Below are positions 7,213 to 12,295 of a stretch of 12,295 nt of DNA, piece after piece; the first letter of the stretch is position 1, and each line of letters starts with the position of its first letter. Source of the DNA: Lachnoclostridium phytofermentans (GTDB taxonomy: Bacteria; Bacillota; Clostridia; Lachnospirales; Lachnospiraceae); assembly GCA_003526525.1 (NCBI GenBank), contig DPVV01000499.1:1-12295 (forward strand), in the 5' to 3' direction. The notes beneath the pieces are model-generated. The model was given only the letters and a program-made list of their open reading frames with translations, made no database searches and had not been told where the DNA came from. A program made the position numbers and the translations under genes.

Positions 7213-8859
7213 ATGATACGAATTAACCAATTAAAACTCTCCATAAATCATACAGAGAAGGAACTAAGGGAGGCAGTTTATAAAAAACTTCGAGTTACTC
7301 CCGACATAATTCAATCTATCACCATTAGAAAGCAATCCATCGATGCAAGAAAGAAAACGGAAATCAAATACATATATGCGATTGACGTTGTGGCAAAAGA
7401 GGAAAGCAAAATAGTAAAGCGTGTAAAAGATGCGAATGTAGCTTTGGTTACTGAGTCAGAATATTCGTTTACTATTCAGGGACACGATTCTTTAAAGGAA
7501 CGACCGATTGTTGTCGGAAGTGGACCGGCAGGGCTATTTTGTACTTATTTTCTTGCAAAGAATGGGTATCAACCTATTCTAATAGAACGTGGACAGGCGG
7601 TAGAAGAGAGAATAAAAACAGTAGATCAGTTTTGGCTTGACAGTTGCTTAGATACTGAATCCAATGTTCAATTTGGTGAGGGTGGAGCAGGTACATTTTC
7701 AGATGGTAAATTAAATACCATGGTAAAGGATACGACAGGACGTATCAGACAGGTCTTAAAGGTACTTGTGGAGCATGGCGCACCAGAAGAGATTTTATAT
7801 AAGAATAAACCGCATATTGGTACCGATGTATTAAGTACTGTGGTAAAAAATATTCGAGAAGATATCAAAGCTTGTGGAGGAACGATTTATTTTGATACGA
7901 AACTTACGGATGTCTTGATAGAAAATGGAGTTGTTACCGAAATAGAGGTAACAAAACGAAATCGAAGTAAATTTATTGATGGTGTGATAAATTCAGATTC
8001 TTTCATAGAAAAAATACCATGCTCAGCTTTAATACTTGCGCTTGGACATAGTGCGAGGGATACCTTTGAGATGTTATATCGCCGTGGACTTACGATGGAG
8101 AAGAAAGCATTTGCAGTTGGTGTCAGAATGGAACATAAACAGGAGCTAATCAGCAAAAATCAATATGGTGATGAGTACGTAAACCTATCTGCAGCTGATT
8201 ATAAGGTAACACATCAGTGCAAGAATGGAAGAGGGGTATATTCCTTTTGTATGTGTCCTGGCGGCTATGTAGTAAATGCTTCTTCGGAAGAAGGCAGATT
8301 GGTAGTTAACGGTATGAGTTATCATGACCGAGCAGGGGAAAATGCAAACTCAGCCATTATCGTAACAGTTGGACCAGAAGATTTTAACAAGATACCGGGA
8401 GCAGTGGATACACCACTTGCTGGAATGGAATTTCAAAGGTACTATGAAGGGCTAGCATATCAGACTGGACTGGGGAAAGTTCCGGTTCAACGATTTGGAG
8501 ACTTGTTAAGAAACAGGGAGAGTGTTAAAATAGGTCATATTAAGCCGAATATTCGTGGTAATTATACCTTAGCTAATCTAAGAGATTGCTTACCAGATTA
8601 CATGGTAGAAACAATAATTGAAGGTGTTCAGGCGTTTGACAAGAATATTCCTGGTTTTGCAGATGAAGATGCGATACTTTCGGGAGTAGAGATGAGGACC
8701 TCTTCTCCACTTCGAATCATGAGGGATGAGACCTTAGAGAGCAATAGAAAAGGAATCTACCCGTGTGGAGAGGGCGCTGGTTATGCAGGTGGTATTGTTT
8801 CAGCAGCAGTAGATGGAATGAAAGTATATGAAGCGTTGGTAGTGAAGTATCGTCCATAG
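7213..8859 (+). CDS. COG2509-type FAD-dependent dehydrogenase
   Basis: This is a 548-residue flavoprotein. Residues 1 to about 90 form a basic N-terminal domain (start MIRINQLKLSINHTEKEL), followed by the Rossmann-fold motif GSGPAG at 102-107 with the acidic end of beta 2 in LIERG. The segment NVQFGEGGAGTFSDGKLNT and the C-terminal CGEGAGYAGGIVSAAVDG are typical of the uncharacterised NAD(P)/FAD-dependent COG2509 family, widespread in Firmicutes. The substrate is unknown. Members are usually 460-550 residues, so this is full length. GGAGG at 7202-7206 is six bases from the start codon. A pairing with the preceding YhiN-type gene suggests related redox work but does not prove a complex. Confidence 0.9.
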   Translation: MIRINQLKLSINHTEKELREAVYKKLRVTPDIIQSITIRKQSIDARKKTEIKYIYAIDVVAKEESKIVKRVKDANVALVTESEYSFTIQGHDSLKERPIVVGSGPAGLFCTYFLAKNGYQPILIERGQAVEERIKTVDQFWLDSCLDTESNVQFGEGGAGTFSDGKLNTMVKDTTGRIRQVLKVLVEHGAPEEILYKNKPHIGTDVLSTVVKNIREDIKACGGTIYFDTKLTDVLIENGVVTEIEVTKRNRSKFIDGVINSDSFIEKIPCSALILALGHSARDTFEMLYRRGLTMEKKAFAVGVRMEHKQELISKNQYGDEYVNLSAADYKVTHQCKNGRGVYSFCMCPGGYVVNASSEEGRLVVNGMSYHDRAGENANSAIIVTVGPEDFNKIPGAVDTPLAGMEFQRYYEGLAYQTGLGKVPVQRFGDLLRNRESVKIGHIKPNIRGNYTLANLRDCLPDYMVETIIEGVQAFDKNIPGFADEDAILSGVEMRTSSPLRIMRDETLESNRKGIYPCGEGAGYAGGIVSAAVDGMKVYEALVVKYRP

Positions 8860-9014
8860 CGGATAGTTGTTAAATTGAAAAGGCGATTTTATTTTATAGT
8901 TATATTTTACTACATCTGCAAGCAGATGTAGTAAGCATTTCAGTGTGAATAAAGGGTTCACGCTTGTATGGGGAACCGGGTATGGCTCCCTGTCAGAAAG
9001 GGGATTAGTTTAAC
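8860..9014 (+). promoter_or_regulatory. Structured leader region ahead of proB
   Basis: The gap contains an AT-rich stretch with TTGAAA (8875-8880) and TATAGT or TATATT (8895-8906) as weak promoter-like hexamers with poor spacing. A 13-bp hairpin (8907-8934) follows, then a series of short complementary segments. These are GTGTGAA (8943-8949) with TTCACGC (8957-8963), GGTTC (8955-8959) with GAACC (8973-8977), GGGAACC (8971-8977) with GGCTCCC (8984-8990, one mismatch), and TCCCT (8987-8991) with GGGGA (9000-9004) in the proB ribosome binding site. Neighbouring pairings exclude one another. No T-box AGGGTGGNACCGCG element is present, although proline genes often use one. Regulation by RNA switching is inference. 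Confidence 0.4.
8907..8934 (+). other. 13-bp perfect inverted repeat upstream of proB
   Basis: The left arm TTACTACATCTGC (8907-8919) and right arm GCAGATGTAGTAA (8922-8934) are perfect complements separated by AA. The downstream bases GCATTTCAG do not form a T-run, and upstream on the other strand there is none either, so it is not a standard terminator. It could be a stem at the 5' end of the proB transcript, a 3'-end stabiliser for the upstream transcript, or a protein-binding palindrome. Confidence 0.6.
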
Positions 9015-9863
9015 ATGAGAGAAATACTAACGCACAAGCAGAGAATAGTAATCAAAATAGGTTCTTCCTCTTTAACACATCAAGGGACTGGTAACCTTAA
9101 CTTATCAAAAATGGAAAAATTGGTACGAATCCTAACGGATCTTTCAAACCAAGGAAAAGAAGTTATTCTTGTTTCCTCCGGTGCTATTGCAGTTGGAAGA
9201 AAATCACTTGGATTGATGAAAAAACCAAAAGAATTAGCACTGAAGCAAGCGTGTGCTGCGGTAGGTCAGGCACGTCTTATGATGGTATATCAGAAGTTAT
9301 TTGCTGAATACAATCAGATTACCGCACAAATTCTGATGACGAAGTATACTATGATCAATGATATCAGTCGAGAAAATGCACAGCGTACGTTTCATGAGCT
9401 ATTAAAACTTGGAATAGTACCGATTGTAAATGAAAATGATACAGTTACAACAGACGAATTGGAATTTGGTGATAATGATACGCTATCAGCCATCGTTGCT
9501 GCTTTAGTTGACGCTGATTTATTGATTTTACTTTCCGATATTGATGGACTTTATAGTGATGATCCTAGAAGTAATCCAGATGCCACTTTTATTGATACCG
9601 TTGAGGTGATTGATGAAAATATCTTAAAGATGGGCAAGGGTGCTGGTTCTAATGTTGGTACTGGCGGCATGAGTACTAAGATATCTGCAGCTCGAATTGC
9701 GACAGATGCTGGTGCAGATATGGTAATAGCAAATGGTGAGGATTTAAGTGTCATCCCTCATATCTTGGAAGGAAAGAATGTTGGAACTTTGTTTAAGGCT
9801 CATAAAAATCAAGATTTTAATATGTTAGACTACCTTTCAACCAAACAATATCCGAAAGAATAA
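9015..9863 (+). CDS. proB: Glutamate 5-kinase (short form without PUA domain)
   Basis: This enzyme phosphorylates L-glutamate with ATP to gamma-glutamyl phosphate, the first step of proline synthesis in the cytoplasm. The 282 residues form an amino-acid-kinase fold: KIGSSSL (14-20), VSSGAIAVG (53-61), NENDTV (139-144), FGDND (151-155), LLSDIDGLY, and GTGGMSTKISAA for nucleotide binding. Enterobacterial and Bacillus ProB are about 365 residues with a C-terminal PUA domain. Here the protein ends soon after the kinase domain (GTLFKAHKNQ and a short tail), so PUA is absent. The proline-binding feedback site lies in the kinase domain, so feedback may be retained. The start is set by AAAGGGG (8997-9003), 11 bases before ATG. 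proA lies 1.05 kb downstream, not adjacent. Confidence 0.96.
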   Translation: MREILTHKQRIVIKIGSSSLTHQGTGNLNLSKMEKLVRILTDLSNQGKEVILVSSGAIAVGRKSLGLMKKPKELALKQACAAVGQARLMMVYQKLFAEYNQITAQILMTKYTMINDISRENAQRTFHELLKLGIVPIVNENDTVTTDELEFGDNDTLSAIVAALVDADLLILLSDIDGLYSDDPRSNPDATFIDTVEVIDENILKMGKGAGSNVGTGGMSTKISAARIATDAGADMVIANGEDLSVIPHILEGKNVGTLFKAHKNQDFNMLDYLSTKQYPKE

Positions 9864-9897
9864 TAGGGAATCGATAAGACAACGATTTTGTTTATGG

Positions 9898-9933
9898 CAA
9901 GAAAAGTTCGAATAATATGCTTTTTCTTGTTTT
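9898..9933 (+). terminator. Weak candidate intrinsic terminator after proB
   Basis: CAAGAAAA (9898-9905) pairs with TTTTCTTG (9922-9929) across a 16-base loop, followed by only four T (9930-9933) and then AAAGG. The stem is AT-rich and the T-run short, so termination is probably partial at best. It falls 35 bases after the proB stop, a usual place for a terminator. Confidence 0.4.
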
Positions 9934-9960
9934 AAAGGATTTAGATTTAATAATGGTAAG

Positions 9961-10080
9961 TTAATAAATATTGAAATTTCCCGTTAGTAATGAATAAGCT
10001 TGGAAATTTCATTATAGATTAATAAACATTGAAAATACGTATTAGTAAATTAATAAACATTGAAAATACGTATAAGTAAG
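9961..10080. repeat. Tandem 31-bp repeats with ATACGTAT palindromic core
   Basis: Copies at 10019-10049 and 10050-10080 are 31 bases each and identical at 29 positions, abutting directly. Two decayed relatives precede them, at 9961-9991 and about 9992-10018, sharing the (T)AATAAa..TTGAAA pattern. Each good copy holds ATACGTAT; in the first it extends to the 10-base palindrome AATACGTATT (10034-10043). The 31-base period is close to three helical turns, which would place the cores on one DNA face. There are no unique spacers, so it is not CRISPR. Confidence 0.75.
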
Positions 10081-10123
10081 ATAAACTTAGAAGAATTAGT
10101 TAGAAATAGGAGTAAAATTTCTT

Positions 10124-10333
10124 ATGGATGAATTAAAAATAGAAAGAATTAATGAGTTATATCACAAATCACAAGCGGAAGGGTTGTCAGAAGAAGAAAA
10201 AGCAGAACAACAAAAACTTCGTCAGGAATATATTGCTGCGATTCGCCAAAATATGCGTGGAACGCTTAATAACATCTCATTATTAAATCCAGATGGGTCA
10301 GTAACCGATTTAGCAAAGAAGGATAAGAATTAA
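10124..10333 (+). CDS. DUF896 / YnzC (UPF0291) small protein
   Basis: This 69-residue cytoplasmic protein is helical and highly charged. It matches the YnzC family closely: an N-terminal KIERINELYHKSQAEGL helix, the conserved core EEEKAEQQKLRQEYI, then Arg-rich helix RQNMRGTLNNI and a short tail containing the NPDG turn. In Bacillus, ynzC lies near lexA/yneA and belongs to the SOS-associated cluster, but the biochemical role of the family is not established. The length matches the family (about 65-80). ATG 10124 follows AGGAG at 10108-10112. The stop codon ends two bases before the next ATG, so translation of the cyclo-ligase may be coupled to it. Confidence 0.92.
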   Translation: MDELKIERINELYHKSQAEGLSEEEKAEQQKLRQEYIAAIRQNMRGTLNNISLLNPDGSVTDLAKKDKN

Positions 10334-10335
10334 AA

Positions 10336-10905
10336 ATGATGGATAAGAACACGTTTAGAAAAATGAATAGGGCTAAGAGAGATCAAATGTCAGAGGAAGA
10401 GTCGCAGGTAAAATCATCTGCTATTTTAGAACAATTATTAAAACTTCCTGATTTTATGTTGGCGGATGATTTATTTACTTATGTATCTTTTGGGAAGGAA
10501 GTTAATACCCACGAGCTAATTAAAAGTGCGCTCCTATTTGGTAAGCGTGTGTATGTGCCCAAAGTTTTAGATAAAAAGTTCATGGAATTTTATCAAATAG
10601 AGGGCTTAGAGGAACTCTTACCAGGAACTTTAGGTATTCTAGAACCGGAACCTAAAAAATTGGGACAAATGCAGAACGAGCGAAAGCAAATCATGATTGT
10701 TCCTGGGTTAGCTTTTGATTTGATAGGCAATCGAATTGGTTTTGGTGCAGGATATTACGATAGATATTTCATTGAACATCCGAATCCGAATTTGAAAAAA
10801 GTTGCAATAGCTTATGATTTTCAAATTGAGGAAGAGTTACCAGCAGATCAGTTTGATATCCCAATGCAAAGAATTGTTACAGAGAAACGTCAAATTAGAA
10901 TATAA
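10336..10905 (+). CDS. 5-formyltetrahydrofolate cyclo-ligase
   Basis: This enzyme uses ATP to convert 5-formyl-THF to 5,10-methenyl-THF, returning a storage or inhibitory folate to the one-carbon pool in the cytoplasm. The 189-residue length is normal. The Lys/Arg-rich N-terminus (RKMNRAKRD), the THELI substrate-side segment, GILEPEP and the C-terminal block [23 protein letters not shown] ([10 protein letters not shown] at 135-144) are the family's signatures; the last binds ATP and phosphate. Two adjacent ATG codons (10336 and 10339) could start it. The nearest purine-rich site, GAAGG (10318-10322), lies inside the end of the YnzC gene and somewhat far, which supports translational coupling. 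The gene sits between two proline-synthesis genes with no obvious pathway link. Confidence 0.93.
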   Translation: MMDKNTFRKMNRAKRDQMSEEESQVKSSAILEQLLKLPDFMLADDLFTYVSFGKEVNTHELIKSALLFGKRVYVPKVLDKKFMEFYQIEGLEELLPGTLGILEPEPKKLGQMQNERKQIMIVPGLAFDLIGNRIGFGAGYYDRYFIEHPNPNLKKVAIAYDFQIEEELPADQFDIPMQRIVTEKRQIRI

Positions 10906-10918
10906 AGGAGGTATCAGT

Positions 10919-12166
10919 ATGGAGGATCTATTAGTGATTGGTTCTGCGGCAAAGGCAGCAGCAAGTGAACTAAGTCACCTTGGACAGACTAAGAAAAATG
11001 AAGGATTGCTGGCTTGTGCTAAAGCGTTGATTACACACGAGAAGGAAATTCTAACAGCGAACCAGCTTGATATTGAAAATGCAGAAAAAAATCAGATGAA
11101 GGAATCTTTAATTGACCGTTTACGTCTAACATCCAATCGTTTGGAACAGATGGCAGATGGATTACGTCAGATCGTTTCCTTAAAAGATCCAATTGGTGAA
11201 GTCCTTTCGTCTGAAATCCGTCCAAATGGTCTTCAGATATTAAAGCGTCGTGTACCAATCGGTGTTATAGGAATCATTTATGAATCCAGACCAAATGTGA
11301 CCTCAGACGCATTTGGACTTTGTTTTAAAGCAGGAAATGCAGTGGTATTAAGAGGTGGTAGTGATGCAATTCATTCTAACCTTTCTATCGTAAAAGTACT
11401 GAGAGAAGCATTAAAAGAAATAGGTATTAATGAAAATGCAGTACAGTTACTAGAGGATACCAGTAGAGAGACTGCGACAAATCTAATGAAATTAAATGAG
11501 TACATAGATGTACTTATTCCTCGTGGTGGAGCAGGACTAATCAAGTCAGTTGTTGCAAATAGTACGATACCAGTAATTGAGACTGGAACTGGAAATTGTC
11601 ATGTCTTTGTAGATGAATCTGCTGATTTTAATATGGCGCTAGATATTATTGAGAATGCAAAAACACAACGTTTGGGAGTATGTAACGCTTGTGAATCTCT
11701 CGTTATTCATGAGAATGTGTTAGAAGAGTTTTTACCACAAGTTTATCTAAGACTTACAAAGAAACAGATTGTATTCCGTGCAGATGAAAAAGCTAGGGCA
11801 ATCTGTCCTCAAATGGAAGAAGCTACTGAAGAAGATTTTGGTACAGAATATTTAGATACTTTGATTTCGGTAAAGGTAGTAAAGGGGATTGAGGAAGCAA
11901 TTGCGCACATCAACCATTATAATACTGGTCATTCTGAGAGCATAATTACATCTGACTATCAAAATGCAATGAAATTTTTAGAAGAAATTGATGCAGCTGC
12001 AGTATATGTAAATGCTTCTACTAGATTTACCGATGGTGAAGTATTTGGACTTGGTGCCGAAATAGGAATCAGTACACAAAAACTTCATGCCAGAGGACCT
12101 ATGGGATTAGAAGCCTTAACTTCTACAAAATACGTTGTATTTGGCAATGGGCAAATAAGACCATAA
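10919..12166 (+). CDS. proA: Gamma-glutamyl phosphate reductase
   Basis: This enzyme reduces gamma-glutamyl phosphate with NADPH to glutamate-5-semialdehyde, the step after ProB in proline synthesis. The 415 residues equal the usual length. The aldehyde-dehydrogenase-like catalytic cysteine is Cys255 in [11 protein letters not shown]. Other family blocks are [49 protein letters not shown] and the C-terminal [17 protein letters not shown] and GPMGLEALT. The start at 10919 is chosen because AAAGGAGG (10904-10911), overlapping the previous stop, is seven bases upstream and because the protein then starts at the family's normal position. The same frame stays open further upstream to 10814 inside the cyclo-ligase gene, but that is an overlap artefact. 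The gene is close-coupled to the cyclo-ligase and followed by a strong terminator. Confidence 0.97.
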   Translation: MEDLLVIGSAAKAAASELSHLGQTKKNEGLLACAKALITHEKEILTANQLDIENAEKNQMKESLIDRLRLTSNRLEQMADGLRQIVSLKDPIGEVLSSEIRPNGLQILKRRVPIGVIGIIYESRPNVTSDAFGLCFKAGNAVVLRGGSDAIHSNLSIVKVLREALKEIGINENAVQLLEDTSRETATNLMKLNEYIDVLIPRGGAGLIKSVVANSTIPVIETGTGNCHVFVDESADFNMALDIIENAKTQRLGVCNACESLVIHENVLEEFLPQVYLRLTKKQIVFRADEKARAICPQMEEATEEDFGTEYLDTLISVKVVKGIEEAIAHINHYNTGHSESIITSDYQNAMKFLEEIDAAAVYVNASTRFTDGEVFGLGAEIGISTQKLHARGPMGLEALTSTKYVVFGNGQIRP

Positions 12167-12213
12167 CAAAAAGGGATATTGTAAATTAAAAGATACTTAA
12201 ATTTCGTGAAAAG

Positions 12214-12268
12214 AAACTGGATATTCCTAGTAGCCTAAGTGCTAATGGAGGGAATATCCAGTTTTTTT
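12214..12268 (+). terminator. Strong intrinsic terminator after proA
   Basis: A perfect 14-bp stem, AAACTGGATATTCC (12214-12227) with GGAATATCCAGTTT (12251-12264), encloses a 23-base loop. The right arm runs into seven T (12262-12268). The stem is longer than most, and the loop is large. It lies 48 bases after the proA stop and marks the end of the YnzC-cyclo-ligase-proA transcript. Confidence 0.9.
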
Positions 12269-12288
12269 GTGGTATTTTAAAATGCCAC
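12269..12288. repeat. Near-perfect 20-base palindrome after the terminator
   Basis: GTGGTATTTT (12269-12278) and AAAATGCCAC (12279-12288) are inverted copies except for one T/G wobble position. A further CCAC...GTGG pair (12285-12295) touches the window edge. Its function is not visible; it may belong to the promoter or operator region of a gene beyond the window. Confidence 0.4.
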
Positions 12289-12295
12289 GTAGTGG

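Larger units (their letters stand above)
9864..10123 (+). other. 260-base intergenic region between proB and the YnzC gene
   Basis: This gap holds no credible gene. From left to right it contains a weak terminator-like hairpin (9898-9933), a 10-bp inverted repeat TGAAATTTCC (9972-9981) with GGAAATTTCA (10002-10011), and an array of 31-base repeats (9961-10080). The ribosome binding site AGGAG (10108-10112) is 11 bases before the next ATG. The repeats carry TTGAAA, with AATAAA 17 bases further on in the following copy, so promoter activity is possible but weakly supported. Confidence 0.5.

Noticed and set aside
8875..8906. Sigma-A promoter for proB (TTGAAA with TATAGT or TATATT)
   Set aside because: Spacers of 14 or 20 bases are outside the usual 16-18 range; it is kept only as a weak remark in the leader entry.
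8935..9014. Proline T-box leader for proB
   Set aside because: No AGGGTGGNACCGCG-type T-box sequence or specifier loop could be found; GGGTTCACGC is only a superficial resemblance.
9961..10080. CRISPR array
   Set aside because: The repeats abut with no unique spacers, decay quickly to the left, and no cas gene is near.
10814..10918. Longer proA start inside the cyclo-ligase gene
   Set aside because: The strong AAAGGAGG site just before 10919 and the normal ProA length of 415 residues fix the start at 10919; the extension overlaps a conserved gene in another frame.

Overview
The window reads as a chromosomal housekeeping segment of a low-GC, Gram-positive, spore-forming Clostridia member. 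The gene content and order (phoH / PgpH-like / ybeY; a SpoVB/MurJ-type flippase followed by a BofC-like protein; strong GGAGG-type ribosome binding sites) fit a Lachnospiraceae-type organism such as Lachnoclostridium phytofermentans. That placement is from recognition and was not searched. All supported genes lie on the + strand. I see no tRNA, rRNA, CRISPR array, transposase or phage gene.

Left block (1-3380): the 3' end of phoH, then a membrane protein in the slot normally held by the cyclic-di-AMP phosphodiesterase PgpH, then the rRNA-maturation endoribonuclease ybeY, then a DUF3048 (YerB-type) lipoprotein. The PgpH-like protein is the oddest gene here. It has the membrane region and a recognisable HD-domain backbone, but it lacks the large extracellular domain and several metal ligands.

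Middle block (3550-8859): a 14-TM-type lipid/oligosaccharide flippase, a single-pass membrane protein ending in a BofC-like C-terminal domain, and two FAD-dependent oxidoreductases of different families (HI0933/YhiN-type and COG2509-type). Spacing is short, so an operon is likely. The flippase and the BofC-like protein hint at cell-envelope or sporulation roles.

Right block (8860-12295): the proline pathway genes proB (a short form without the PUA domain) and proA, separated by a DUF896/YnzC small protein and a 5-formyltetrahydrofolate cyclo-ligase. The gap before proB contains a 13-bp perfect hairpin and a chain of mutually exclusive short helices ending in the Shine-Dalgarno sequence, which could be an uncharacterised regulatory leader. 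The gap after proB holds a weak terminator and a set of 31-bp tandem repeats with an ATACGTAT core. proA ends in a strong intrinsic terminator.

Nothing in the window is a clear-cut new multi-gene system. The best leads are the degenerate PgpH, the proB leader and the 31-bp repeat array.
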